From RGIG995 sp045543655 (GTDB lineage: Bacteria > Bacillota > Clostridia > Oscillospirales > UBA644), in the NCBI GenBank assembly GCA_045543655.1, contig JAZPXN010000034.1, forward strand, positions 1-62,257: a stretch of 62,257 nt of DNA, read 5' to 3'. The notes beneath the pieces were generated by a model. The model saw only the letters and a list, made by a program, of their open reading frames with translations, had not been told where the DNA came from and made no database searches. Within the stretch, counting starts at the first letter, position 1. The number at the start of each line of letters is the position of its first letter. The position numbers were made by a program, and so were the translations under genes. Shown here piece by piece: positions 24,399 to 33,002 of the stretch.

Positions 24399-25417
24399 GC
24401 AATCAGTTTTTGGTCAATTCTTCTCCCCATTACCGCAGTAAGGATTCTACCGCGACCATCATGCGGGACGTGATCCTTGCAATGATCCCCATTCTGGTCG
24501 GAGCGATCATTTATTTCGGATTTCGTGCTCTGACCCTGACCTTGGTCTCCGTGGGGTCCTGCATTGCCTGTGAAGCTCTCTTCAATTGGATCACCAAGGG
24601 AAAAAATACCCTGAGCGATCTTTCTGCCGTGGTTACGGGGATGCTTCTTGCCTTTAACCTGCCCGTGGTCACTCCCTATTGGATGGTTGCCGTCGGCGGA
24701 TTTTTCGCCATCGTCGTGGTGAAATGCCTGTTCGGCGGATTGGGGAAGAATTTCCTGAATCCCGCCCTGGCCGCCCGGGCCTTCCTGTTCTCCTGGCCCT
24801 CCATTATGACCGCTTTCACGAAGCCCTTTAGTGACGTCTGTTATAAGCTTTCCTTCGTTTTCGGCGAACCCATGTTCACCGACGGCGACGTTCCGGAAAG
24901 CCTCGTGGACGCCGTTTCCGGCGCTACCGCGCTGAAGAGCCTGAAGGAGGGCGTTCTGCCCGATATCGATCTGTGGGATCTGTTTATCGGCAACGTCCCC
25001 GGCTGCATTGGTGAAACGTCCACGCTGCTCATTCTCGTGGGGTTCGTCTATCTGCTTTGCCGCAAGGTCATTACCTGGCATATCCCGGTCTGTTATATCG
25101 GCACCGTGGCTCTTCTGACCTATCTTTTCCCCGTGGGCGGCATCGATAATCTTACTTATATGGCCTACGAGCTGATGAGCGGCGGACTGATGCTCGGCGC
25201 CGTGTTCATGGCTACCGATTATACCACCTCGCCTCTCTCCAAAATCGGAAAAATTATCTACGCCGTAGGCTGCGGCGGGCTTACCGTATTGCTTCGCACC
25301 TTCGGGGATCTGCCGGAAGCGGTCTCGTACTCGATTCTGATCATGAACGTGGTCACCCTGGTACTTGACCGTTATATCAAGCCTCGCCGTTACGGGATCG
25401 GAGGGGAAAACGCATGA
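24395..25417 (+). CDS. rnfD: Rnf electron transport complex subunit D
   Basis: Membrane subunit with covalent FMN that forms part of the ion path. It has 340 residues and about eight to ten membrane helices. The FMN-threonine motif is visible as SGATALK (near residue 178). ATG 24395 follows GAAGGAGGAA; a longer in-frame extension lies inside rnfC. It overlaps both neighbours by 4 bases, so it is translationally coupled. Confidence 0.95.
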   Translation: MSNQFLVNSSPHYRSKDSTATIMRDVILAMIPILVGAIIYFGFRALTLTLVSVGSCIACEALFNWITKGKNTLSDLSAVVTGMLLAFNLPVVTPYWMVAVGGFFAIVVVKCLFGGLGKNFLNPALAARAFLFSWPSIMTAFTKPFSDVCYKLSFVFGEPMFTDGDVPESLVDAVSGATALKSLKEGVLPDIDLWDLFIGNVPGCIGETSTLLILVGFVYLLCRKVITWHIPVCYIGTVALLTYLFPVGGIDNLTYMAYELMSGGLMLGAVFMATDYTTSPLSKIGKIIYAVGCGGLTVLLRTFGDLPEAVSYSILIMNVVTLVLDRYIKPRRYGIGGENA

Positions 25418-25959
25418 AAAATTATCTTTCTCTGGGGCTCCGCCTCGCCGTTTTCGTCGCCGCCGTGGTTGCCATGCTTTCCGTGGTTAATATGCTGACC
25501 CGGGATACCATCGCCGACCGTCAGCGCATCGCCGGGCAGGAAGCCCGTGCCGCTTTGATGTCCGGTGAATTCACCGAGCTTACCGATTTTACCGTCCCCG
25601 AGGCCGAGGCCGGCACCGTTACCGCCGTCTATCGGGGCGAGGAGAACGGCACCGTCACCGGTTATTGCTTCGACGTTACCGTCAAGGGCTATAACGAGAT
25701 TACTATGATCGTGGGCGTCAATCCCGATCTTATCGTCACCGGAGTTCGGATCCTTTCTCAGACCGAAACGCCAGGCATCGGCTCGAAGGCCGTGGACGAG
25801 GCCGGCGTCTATCTGCCTCAGTTCAAGGGCGTGTCTTCCCGGAATCTGGATTCCGTGGTCACCGTCAGTGGGGCTACCGTCTCCTCGGAAGGCATTAAGG
25901 GTGGCGTCAAGGCCGCCGTCAGCGTCTGTTCCGTGATTCTCGAAGGAAAGGGGGAGTAA
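25414..25959 (+). CDS. rnfG: Rnf electron transport complex subunit G
   Basis: A membrane-anchored subunit whose extracytoplasmic domain carries covalent FMN on Thr. The 181 residues have one N-terminal membrane helix (LRLAVFVAAVVAMLSVV), an FMN_bind domain and the attachment motif SGATVSS with the reactive Thr near residue 155. GAGGGG lies upstream, and the start overlaps the rnfD stop. Confidence 0.95.
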   Translation: MKNYLSLGLRLAVFVAAVVAMLSVVNMLTRDTIADRQRIAGQEARAALMSGEFTELTDFTVPEAEAGTVTAVYRGEENGTVTGYCFDVTVKGYNEITMIVGVNPDLIVTGVRILSQTETPGIGSKAVDEAGVYLPQFKGVSSRNLDSVVTVSGATVSSEGIKGGVKAAVSVCSVILEGKGE

Positions 25960-25962
25960 GCC

Positions 25963-26583
25963 GTGGCAAAGGATAAAGTCTCCGTCGGCAAGATCTTCAA
26001 GGACGGTCTTCTCGATCAAAACCCCATCTTCGTTCAGCTGCTGGGAATGTGCTCCACCCTCGCCGTTTCTACCAGCGTCGTCAACGGCATCGGAATGGGT
26101 CTTTCGGTTACCTTCGTTCTCGTTCTTTCCAATCTGTTTATCTCTCTTCTGCGGAAATTCATTCCCTCCAAGATCCGTATTGCATCCTATATCGTTATCA
26201 TTGCCGGCTTCGTGACGGTGGTGGATATGCTTCTCCAGGCCTACGTGCCCTCTCTTGCGGAGTCGTTGGGTCTGTTTATTCCCCTCATCGTCGTGAATTG
26301 CGTGATCCTCGCCCGGGCGGAAAGCTTCGCCTCCAAGCACGGCCCCCTTCCCTCGGTGCTGGACGGTCTTGCGATGGGTGCCGGCTTCACCGTTGCGCTG
26401 GTCGTCGTTTCCGCGATCCGGGAGTTGATCGGCAGCGGTTCTCTTCTGGGCTTCCGCATCATGCCCGAATCCTATTCCCCCGCAGTGCTCGTCATCTCGC
26501 CCGTGGGCGGTTTTCTGATCCTCGGCGCACTCATCGCTCTGGTGCAATGGATCAAGAGCCGTGCCAAAAAGAAGGAGGACTGA
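25963..26583 (+). CDS. rnfE: Rnf electron transport complex subunit E
   Basis: Integral membrane subunit, homologous to RnfA and NqrD, with six helices and a conserved half-site Cys (GMCSTLAVS, and NCVILARAE). It has 206 residues. The start is GTG 25963, with GGGGGAG 6 bases upstream. RnfE and RnfA together hold the intramembrane FeS centre shown in Rnf structures. Confidence 0.95.
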   Translation: MAKDKVSVGKIFKDGLLDQNPIFVQLLGMCSTLAVSTSVVNGIGMGLSVTFVLVLSNLFISLLRKFIPSKIRIASYIVIIAGFVTVVDMLLQAYVPSLAESLGLFIPLIVVNCVILARAESFASKHGPLPSVLDGLAMGAGFTVALVVVSAIRELIGSGSLLGFRIMPESYSPAVLVISPVGGFLILGALIALVQWIKSRAKKKED

Positions 26584-26586
26584 GTT

Positions 26587-27162
26587 ATGGCCAATATTTT
26601 TCTTATTGCCCTCTCGGCAATTCTGATCGAGAACTTCGTTTTCGTTAAATTCTACGGTATCTGCCCCTTCCTCGGCGTGTCTCAGAAGACCGAAACCGCC
26701 GTGGGTATGGGTCTTGCGGTTACCTTTACCATGACCATTGCCTCCGCTCTGACCTGGCCTCTGTATCACTTCGTTCTGAAGCCTTTGCATATTGAATATC
26801 TTGAGACCATCGCCTTTATTCTCCTCATCGCCTGCCTCGTGCAATTTATCGAGATGTTTCTGCAAAAGGCCATTCCCTCTCTGTATTCCGCTCTGGGGAT
26901 TTATCTTCCCCTCATCACCACCAACTGCGCCGTTCTGGGCGTGGCTTTGCTTAACGTGCAGAACGATTATAATTTCATCGAATCCACCGTCTACGGCTTT
27001 GCCGCCGGTCTTGGGTTTTTGTTGGCCATCTTCCTGCTGTCCCTCGTTCGGGAACGGTTCGAATTTGCCCGGATTCCCAAGCCCTTCCGGGGGGTTCCCA
27101 TTGCCTTGATCGCCGGCGGGCTTCTGGCCCTCGCCTTCAGCGGTCTGCGGCTGTCGTTTTAA
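26587..27162 (+). CDS. rnfA: Rnf electron transport complex subunit A
   Basis: A 191-residue six-helix membrane subunit paired with RnfE in an inverted arrangement. FVKFYGICPFLGVS and TTNCAVLGVALLN, carrying the membrane FeS cysteines, identify it. It starts 3 bases after rnfE, inside the coupled operon. Confidence 0.95.
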   Translation: MANIFLIALSAILIENFVFVKFYGICPFLGVSQKTETAVGMGLAVTFTMTIASALTWPLYHFVLKPLHIEYLETIAFILLIACLVQFIEMFLQKAIPSLYSALGIYLPLITTNCAVLGVALLNVQNDYNFIESTVYGFAAGLGFLLAIFLLSLVRERFEFARIPKPFRGVPIALIAGGLLALAFSGLRLSF

Positions 27163-27176
27163 AAGGGGGAGGATCT

Positions 27177-28031
27177 ATGATGCTTGCAATGCCGGTTTAT
27201 ATTGAAATCCCCGTCACCATCCTCGTCCTTGCCGCCGTCGCCTTTCTGTTCGGTCTTCTTCTGGCCGTTGCCGCCAAGAAATTTGCCGTAAATAAGGATC
27301 CCCGTATCGACGCCATCGCCGAAAATCTTGCCGGCGCCAATTGCGGCGGATGCGGATACAGCGGCTGCGGCGCATACGCCAAAGCCATCGTGGACGGCGA
27401 AGCGGAGCCCGGACTCTGCCCCGTGGCCGGGAAGGAGGCCAACCGCAAAATCGCGGAAATCATGGGCGTGGAGATGAAAGAACCCGTCCGGATGCGGGCC
27501 CAGGTCATGTGCAGCGGCAATCACGCCACCGCCAGCTATAAATATCTCTACCGCGGCCTTTCCGATTGCCATTCGGTTTCCCGTCTCGGCAACGGTCCCA
27601 AGGAATGCAGCTACGGATGTATCGGCCTCGGCTCTTGCGTCAGCGCCTGCGCCTTCAACGCCATTAAGGTGGAAAACGGCGCCGCCTTCGTGGAATACGA
27701 CCGTTGTCGCGCCTGCGGGATGTGCGTTACCGCCTGCCCCCAGAATCTGATCGAGCTGGTCCCCTTCGATTCCCGTTATTGGGTCGCTTGCAAGTCGAAG
27801 GACAAGGGCGTTACCGTTCGTTCTCACTGTCAGGTCGGGTGTATCGGTTGCGGAATCTGCGCCAAAAACTGCCCCAACAACGCCATTACCTTCGTGGATA
27901 ATATTGCGCATATTGACTATGCGCTCTGCGATCATTGCGGCCTTTGCGCCTCGAAATGCCCCCGGAAAATTATCCTCGACGGCCTTGCCGACGAGACGGA
28001 AGCGCCGGAATCTCCGGAGGTCTCCCAATGA
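27177..28031 (+). CDS. rnfB: Rnf electron transport complex subunit B
   Basis: Ferredoxin-oxidising subunit. The 284 residues comprise one N-terminal membrane helix, the 4Fe-4S (DUF4460-like) motif GANCGGCGYSGCGAYA followed by a later Cys, and several ferredoxin-type sets (CRACGMCVTACP, CIGCGICAKNCP, CDHCGLCASKCP), about five clusters in all. GGGGGAGGA is close to ATG 27177; the next in-frame ATG (27180) has more usual spacing and may be the true start. Its stop overlaps the next small gene (ATGA). Confidence 0.95.
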   Translation: MMLAMPVYIEIPVTILVLAAVAFLFGLLLAVAAKKFAVNKDPRIDAIAENLAGANCGGCGYSGCGAYAKAIVDGEAEPGLCPVAGKEANRKIAEIMGVEMKEPVRMRAQVMCSGNHATASYKYLYRGLSDCHSVSRLGNGPKECSYGCIGLGSCVSACAFNAIKVENGAAFVEYDRCRACGMCVTACPQNLIELVPFDSRYWVACKSKDKGVTVRSHCQVGCIGCGICAKNCPNNAITFVDNIAHIDYALCDHCGLCASKCPRKIILDGLADETEAPESPEVSQ

Positions 28032-28165
28032 GACGGGAATGGTCCTTTCACCGGTCTACCCGGCAGAAAAAACGGATTCCCTGGCTCATCCTGTTGGGCG
28101 TTGTGCTGTTTATTCTCGGCTTCTTTGCCGCCCGTCCCATCTGCCTCCTTCTGGGGCTCGTGTAA
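28028..28165 (+). CDS. 45-residue membrane peptide coupled to rnfB
   Basis: The sequence begins MRREWSFHRSTRQKKR and continues with one hydrophobic helix (IPWLILLGVVLFILGFFAA). The basic N-terminus predicts cytoplasmic in, C-terminus out. The start overlaps the rnfB stop as ATGA, the same coupling used between rnfC/rnfD and rnfD/rnfG, so it is translated as the last cistron of the operon. I recognise no family. A terminator follows about 20 bases on. A small accessory subunit of Rnf is one possibility; that is inference from position only. Confidence 0.6.
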   Translation: MRREWSFHRSTRQKKRIPWLILLGVVLFILGFFAARPICLLLGLV

Positions 28166-28186
28166 AACGAAAAATCTTCTTTTTCC

Positions 28187-28224
28187 CCTCTCCGGAGCAT
28201 AAACTCTTCGGGGAGGTGTTTTTT
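28187..28224 (+). terminator. Terminator of the rnf operon overlapping a Shine-Dalgarno sequence
   Basis: Eleven-base arms (28187-28197 and 28206-28216) pair completely with two wobbles around an 8-base loop and are followed by TGTTTTTT. The right arm contains GGGGAGG, the ribosome site of the next gene, whose ATG is the base after the T-run. The same element could end rnf transcription and mask translation in read-through RNA. Confidence 0.65.
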
Positions 28225-28665
28225 ATGAAAAAAAATTATTTTTATACAACGGTGGGGGAGGAGCTTTCCCTGCTTTTGTCTGCCGTCCGTTCCCGAGATG
28301 ACGATGAAATTTCCGCCCTTCGTCATTCCTGCGCCGCTCGGCACACGGCCCTTTGCCGACGCCTTCTGACGGATTTTATTACCCCCGTCGAACGGGAAGA
28401 TCTTTACGAGATCTCAAAGGGGATTTTGGCCGTATTTTCAAGCCTTTCCGGCCTTTCCGCCGCCGAAGCGGGCGTCGCGGAGCAAGGGGTGATGCTGCTC
28501 TCCGCCGCCCCCTTCCGCTTCGACGCTTCCGTCTTGCGCCGCCGGGAAGAATGGGAGCGCCTCTGTGCCTCCGTCCCCCACCCTTCTCCCGCCGGCGCCT
28601 CCTGCTTCCGGGCTTTGGACCGTTTATGCGAGATTTTGATCGTTACCGCTGTAAAAAATGCATGA
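28225..28665 (+). CDS. Short DUF47/PhoU-like protein
   Basis: A 146-residue helical protein. Residues 50-70 (DFITPVEREDLYEISKG) match the central motif of the DUF47/PhoU-like family (FITPFDREDIY), whose members associate with phosphate or cation transporters. The rest is diverged, and the family is normally about 205 residues, so the N-terminal helix pair is shortened. GGGGAGG lies 8 bases before ATG 28225. No Pit-type transporter is adjacent, although a phosphate antiporter is 9 kb away. Confidence 0.6.
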   Translation: MKKNYFYTTVGEELSLLLSAVRSRDDDEISALRHSCAARHTALCRRLLTDFITPVEREDLYEISKGILAVFSSLSGLSAAEAGVAEQGVMLLSAAPFRFDASVLRRREEWERLCASVPHPSPAGASCFRALDRLCEILIVTAVKNA

Positions 28666-29193
28666 ACAAACGCTTATGCATATTGTATTTTATCACGCAA
28701 AAATGTCTTGCGAACATTCGTTTTTTTACCGTCGAACGACAAAAAATCCCATGATATCATGGAATTTTCCATCTTGTGCAAAATGCCGAAAGGTTTTCCA
28801 CCGTTGAATATACAAAACGGTGGATAACCCTGTGGATAATGTGTAAAACCGCTGATTTGACTGGTTTTTCCAGCCTCGGGAAATTTCGGGAAATGTTCCG
28901 AAAAAAGTCATTGACATCGAAAAACCGTTGATACAAGGGGAAAAATTAAGTTTGTCCAACTTTTTGTGCGACCCTCACAATGGGAAATATATGCAAATTT
29001 ATTTTCCGCCCCGCAATACCGAAACGGTATAAAACCTTGGAAAACCCTGTGGAGAAGTTTGAAAACCCGATGAATTCAAGGCTTTTGCGTCTCCGAAGGC
29101 TGTGGAAAACTTTTTCGTCCTCCAAAAATCGACCCCCGGGAAAACCCAGAATGTGAAAATTACGGAAAATCTGATTAATTTCGCATTTTTCTC
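28666..29193 (+). other. Non-coding region with DnaA-box-like cluster
   Basis: A 530-base AT-rich gap without a credible gene. It holds four 9-mers within one mismatch of TGTGGATAA (the complement of the DnaA box TTATCCACA), all in the same orientation: 28819-28827, 28831-28839 (perfect), 29048-29056 and 29101-29109. It also has a perfect 14-base palindrome at 28749-28762 and three degenerate 20-mers beginning AAAACC with GAT or TGAA inside (about 28845, 28921 and 29064). No dnaA, dnaN or rpmH is near, and gene direction does not switch here, so this may be a DnaA-titration or regulatory site and not the origin. Confidence 0.45.
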
Positions 29194-29222
29194 TTTACAA
29201 ACGGGAAAAAATGTGTTATAAT
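29194..29222 (+). promoter_or_regulatory. SigA promoter of degV
   Basis: TTTACA (29194-29199), 17 bases, TATAAT (29217-29222). Confidence 0.85.
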
Positions 29223-29292
29223 ATAAAACAGTATATATAATAAATAGTATTCCTGCGCCAAACCGGCGCCAGGATCCGAAAGGAGAACTCCT

Positions 29293-30135
29293 ATGAAAAT
29301 CAAAATCACCGCAGAAAGCACTCTGGATATGACCGAAGAGCAGCTTCAGAAATACGGGATCGTCAAGATTCCTCTGAAGGTTCAGCTGGGGGAAGAGACC
29401 CACACCGACGGCGTGGATCTGGATGCTCAGGGCATCTACGATTTCGTTGAGCGCACCGGCATCTTGCCTAAGACCTGCGCCATCCCTCCCGTGGAGTTTG
29501 AGGATTTCTTCACCGAACAGCTGAAGGACGCCGACGCCGTGATCCATTTTTGCATCAGTTCCAATCTTTCTTCCTGCTATCAGAACGCTTGCCTTGCCGC
29601 CGAAGAAGTGGGGAACGTCTACGTCGTGGACACCTTGTCTCTTTCTACCGGGATGGCCCTTCTTGCCATCGAAGCGTCTGAAATGGCCCGGGAAGAAAAT
29701 GCAGATGCCGCCGCCATCGCCGAAACCTGCCGTGCGCTGGCCGGAAAGCTGAACGTCTCCTTCGTACTCGGCGATCTGGAATATATGCGTAAGGGCGGTC
29801 GCTGCTCCGCCGTGGAAATGTTCGGCGCAAACCTGCTCAAGCTCCGTCCCGTTCTGGAAATGAACGAAGGGAAGCTGGGCGTTTGCACCAAGCTTCGCGG
29901 ACCTCTGTCCAAGGTGAACGAGACCTATATTGCCTCCCGCCTCGCCGGGAAGACCGTCCGCAATAGCCGGGTCTATTTCACCACCACCTGCGTGGAAGAC
30001 ACGATTCCCGAGCAGGGCCGCAAAATTCTGGAGGATATGGGGATCTTCTCCGAGATCCTGGTCTCGAAAGCCGGTTGTACCGTTACCTCCCACTGCGGTA
30101 AGGACACCTTCGGCGTTCTGTTTATCGAAGAATAA
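29293..30135 (+). CDS. DegV family fatty-acid-binding protein
   Basis: A 280-residue DegV fold. The family includes FakB, which presents fatty acids to the kinase FakA for incorporation into phospholipid. Features visible are the ESTLDMT opening (usually DSTSDL), the SSNLSSCYQNA segment that contacts the carboxylate, the VVDTLSLSTGMALL strand-helix, and KGGRCS near residue 172. No fakA is in view, so the exact ligand is open. AAAGGAG lies before the ATG; an inverted AGGA/TCCT around it could form a small hairpin. Confidence 0.92.
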   Translation: MKIKITAESTLDMTEEQLQKYGIVKIPLKVQLGEETHTDGVDLDAQGIYDFVERTGILPKTCAIPPVEFEDFFTEQLKDADAVIHFCISSNLSSCYQNACLAAEEVGNVYVVDTLSLSTGMALLAIEASEMAREENADAAAIAETCRALAGKLNVSFVLGDLEYMRKGGRCSAVEMFGANLLKLRPVLEMNEGKLGVCTKLRGPLSKVNETYIASRLAGKTVRNSRVYFTTTCVEDTIPEQGRKILEDMGIFSEILVSKAGCTVTSHCGKDTFGVLFIEE

Positions 30136-30167
30136 TATCGCAAAAACACGTATAAGGATTGAATGTT

Positions 30168-31304
30168 ATGAGAAAGCTCTTTACCTCCGAATCGGTCACC
30201 GAGGGGCATCCCGATAAGATCTGCGACCAAATCTCCGACGCCATCCTCGACGCTATCCTTGCGGAAGACCCCACCGCTCGGGTGGCCTGTGAGACCTTCG
30301 TTACCACCGGCCTCGTCAACGTGATGGGGGAGATTACCACCTCCTGCTACGTTGATTTTCAGAAAATTGCCCGGGACGTTATCCGGGAGATTGGCTACGA
30401 CCGTGCCAAATTCGGCTTCGACTGCGATACCTGCGCCGTGCTTTCCGCCATCGACGGTCAGTCCCCCGATATTGCCATGGGGGTAGATCGGGACGGCGCC
30501 GGGGATCAGGGGATGATGTTCGGTTACGCCTGCAACGAGACCGATACTCTTATGCCCCTTCCCATCTACTACGCGCATATGCTGGCAAAGCGCCTTACCG
30601 CCGTCCGTAAGGACGGAACCCTGCCCTATCTGCGGCCCGACGGGAAAACCCAGATTACCGCGGAATACGAAGACGGTAAGCCCGTCCGCATCGATACCAT
30701 CGTTATTTCTTCTCAGCACTCTCCCGACGTTACGCTGGAAAAAATCCGGGAAGATCTGATCAAAAACGTCATCAATCCCATTATCCCCGACTATCTGTTG
30801 GACGAGCAGACGAAAATTCTCGTCAACCCCACCGGAAAGTTCGTCATCGGCGGACCTCAGGGGGATACGGGGCTGACCGGCCGGAAGATTATCGTCGATA
30901 CCTACGGCGGGACTGCCCGTCACGGCGGCGGCGCCTTCTCCGGCAAGGACCCCACCAAGGTGGACCGCTCCGCCTGTTACATGGCCCGCTACATTGCCAA
31001 GAATATCGTTCGTGCCGGTCTTGCCGACCGCTGTGAGGTTCAGCTTGCCTACGCCATCGGTGTGGCCGAGCCGGTCTCGGTCTACGTAGATACCTTCGGC
31101 ACCGGTACCGTCTCCGAAGACAAGCTTACGGAAGCCGTTTACAAAGTCTTCGATATGACCCCCAAGGGGATTATCGAGACTCTTGATCTGCGCAAGCCCA
31201 TTTACCGCCCCCTGGCCGCCTACGGTCATATGGGCCGGGAAGACCTGGGCGTGAAGTGGGAGCTGTGCGACAAGGTCGACGCTCTCAAGCACGCCTGCCT
31301 TTAA
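30168..31304 (+). CDS. metK: S-adenosylmethionine synthetase
   Basis: Makes AdoMet from methionine and ATP. The 378 residues show the hallmark TSESVTEGHPDKICDQISDA, the GAGDQGMMFGYA loop (in place of the more common GAGDQG.MFGYA) and the second ATP motif GGGAFSGKDPTKVDRS. ATG 30168 has AAGGAT 8 bases upstream; an in-frame TTG 3 codons earlier sits inside that ribosome site. No SAM riboswitch is visible in the 32 bases before it. It lies in the same direction as the Lrp regulator 21 bases downstream. Confidence 0.97.
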   Translation: MRKLFTSESVTEGHPDKICDQISDAILDAILAEDPTARVACETFVTTGLVNVMGEITTSCYVDFQKIARDVIREIGYDRAKFGFDCDTCAVLSAIDGQSPDIAMGVDRDGAGDQGMMFGYACNETDTLMPLPIYYAHMLAKRLTAVRKDGTLPYLRPDGKTQITAEYEDGKPVRIDTIVISSQHSPDVTLEKIREDLIKNVINPIIPDYLLDEQTKILVNPTGKFVIGGPQGDTGLTGRKIIVDTYGGTARHGGGAFSGKDPTKVDRSACYMARYIAKNIVRAGLADRCEVQLAYAIGVAEPVSVYVDTFGTGTVSEDKLTEAVYKVFDMTPKGIIETLDLRKPIYRPLAAYGHMGREDLGVKWELCDKVDALKHACL

Positions 31305-31325
31305 TTTCCGAAAGTGAGATGCCAT

Positions 31326-31814
31326 ATGGATAACAGAGAAAAGATCCTTCATTATCTGGAACAGAACGCTCGGTTGACCCCCAAGAACATCGCCGACGCC
31401 CTTGATCTTGAGGAAGCCGCCGTGGCTGAGATCATCTCCGCCGCCGAAGCGGACGGCACCATTCGCGGGTATCACGCCCTGGTCAACTGGGATAAGACCG
31501 CCCGGGAGCACACCTGCGCCGTTATTGAAATCAAAGTGCACATCCATCACGGAGAAGGCTTTGAGGAGGTGGCCAAGCGCATCTGCGCCTACGAAGAGGT
31601 GCAGGATCTGTATCTCATGTCCGGCGGTTACGATCTTATGGTGGTCATCGAAGGGAAGACCCTTCGGGACGTTGCCCGCTTCGTGGGGGAAAAGCTGGCC
31701 GTTATCGACGGAGTTACCGGCACTGCCACCCACTTCGTTCTCACCAAATACAAGGATAAGGGCGTGATGATGGACGTCGCCTCCACCGATCACCGCCTCA
31801 TCAGCGAGATCTGA
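31326..31814 (+). CDS. Lrp/AsnC family transcriptional regulator
   Basis: The 162 residues comprise an N-terminal winged helix (LTPKNIADALDLEEAAVAEI) and a C-terminal RAM ligand-binding domain (CAVIEIKV, DLYLMSGGYDLMVVIEG). Lrp-type proteins bind amino acids and commonly regulate an adjacent transporter or enzyme. Here an aminotransferase gene follows 3 bases later, so it probably controls that gene and itself. ATG 31326 is chosen over an in-frame GTG at 31314 because GTGAG lies between them. Confidence 0.92.
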   Translation: MDNREKILHYLEQNARLTPKNIADALDLEEAAVAEIISAAEADGTIRGYHALVNWDKTAREHTCAVIEIKVHIHHGEGFEEVAKRICAYEEVQDLYLMSGGYDLMVVIEGKTLRDVARFVGEKLAVIDGVTGTATHFVLTKYKDKGVMMDVASTDHRLISEI

Positions 31815-31817
31815 CCT

Positions 31818-33002
31818 ATGAGCATGAATTACCAAGAATTACTGAATCCCGTCGCCCGGGATATCAAGCCCTCCGGCATCCGGAAATTCTTCGATCTTGC
31901 CGGATCTATGGAGGACGTGGTCACCCTCAGCATCGGGGAGCCGGATTTCAAGACGCCCTGGCATATCCGGGAGGCCGGGATCCGCAACCTGAACGAAGGA
32001 AAGACCGCCTATACCCCCAACGCCGGATTGGTTCCTCTTCGGCGGGCCATTTCCTCCTATATGTCCCGGCGCTTCGGCCTTACTTACGATCCCGATAAAG
32101 AGGTCGTCGTCACCGTCGGCGGCAGTGAGGGAATCGACGTTTGTCTGCGGACGCTGCTCTGCCCCGGGGACGAGGTCCTTATTCCCGAGCCCTGCTTCGT
32201 CTGCTACGCCCCTCTGGCTCAGATGGCCGGCGGCGTGCCCGTCTCCCTTCCCACCTACGAGAAGGATGCGTTCCGGTTGACGCCCGAAAGCCTGAAGGCC
32301 GCCATTACGCCCAAAACCAAGCTTCTGGTTCTTTCTTATCCCAACAACCCCACCGGTGCCGTTATGTCCAAGGCCGATTACGAGGCCCTTGCCGCGGTGT
32401 TGCGGGGAACGGATATTTTCGTTCTTGCCGACGAGATCTATATTGAGCTTGCCTATACCAAGGAGCCCCTCGTATCCTTCGCTTCCATCGACGGAATGCG
32501 GGAGCGGACGGTAGTGGTCAACGGCTTTTCCAAGGCCTACGCCATGACCGGCTGGCGCATGGGGTATCTCTGCGGCCCCCGGGAAATTCTGGCGCCGGCG
32601 CTGAAGATCCATCAGTTCGGCATCATGTCCGCTCCCACCACCAGCCAGTATGCGGCGGTGGAAGCCCTGGAGCACGGGGAAGACGACGTGAAGATGATGC
32701 GGGAAAAATACAATATGCGCCGCAAATTCCTTCTTCGCACCTTTGAGGAATTGCAGATCCCCTGCTTCGAGCCCCTGGGAGCCTTTTACGTATTCCCCAA
32801 TTTCAGCCGTTTCGGACTTAGCTCGGAAGAATTCTGCCGCCGGTTTCTGGAGGAGGAAAAGGTTGCGATGGTTCCCGGAAGCGCCTTTGGGAAAAGCGGC
32901 GAAGGCTTTGCCCGGATTTCCTACGCCTACTCGATGGATCATCTTAAGATCGCCATGGATCGGCTGAAGAAATTCATCTCCCGTCTGGAGGAATCGAAGT
33001 GA
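31818..33002 (+). CDS. Class I/II PLP-dependent aminotransferase
   Basis: A 394-residue fold-type I aminotransferase. It has LSIGEPDFKTP at the N-terminus, the YTPNAGLVPLRRAI segment, the NNPTG motif, the Schiff-base Lys in NGFSKAYAMTGWRMGY (near residue 235) and RISYAYS near the end. It is close to the PatA/aspartate-aminotransferase group often paired with Lrp regulators in Clostridia; donor and acceptor cannot be read from sequence. Its stop overlaps the ispE start. Confidence 0.92.
   Translation: MSMNYQELLNPVARDIKPSGIRKFFDLAGSMEDVVTLSIGEPDFKTPWHIREAGIRNLNEGKTAYTPNAGLVPLRRAISSYMSRRFGLTYDPDKEVVVTVGGSEGIDVCLRTLLCPGDEVLIPEPCFVCYAPLAQMAGGVPVSLPTYEKDAFRLTPESLKAAITPKTKLLVLSYPNNPTGAVMSKADYEALAAVLRGTDIFVLADEIYIELAYTKEPLVSFASIDGMRERTVVVNGFSKAYAMTGWRMGYLCGPREILAPALKIHQFGIMSAPTTSQYAAVEALEHGEDDVKMMREKYNMRRKFLLRTFEELQIPCFEPLGAFYVFPNFSRFGLSSEEFCRRFLEEEKVAMVPGSAFGKSGEGFARISYAYSMDHLKIAMDRLKKFISRLEESK

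Noticed and set aside
28666..29292. Chromosomal replication origin
   Set aside because: DnaA-box-like sites are present, but there is no dnaA, dnaN or rpmH and transcription direction is the same on both sides. Kept only as a DnaA-box cluster.
29275..29295. Hairpin masking the degV ribosome site
   Set aside because: AGGA and TCCT can pair around a 4-base loop, but four base pairs are too weak to claim control.
30136..30167. SAM riboswitch before metK
   Set aside because: Only 32 bases separate degV and metK.
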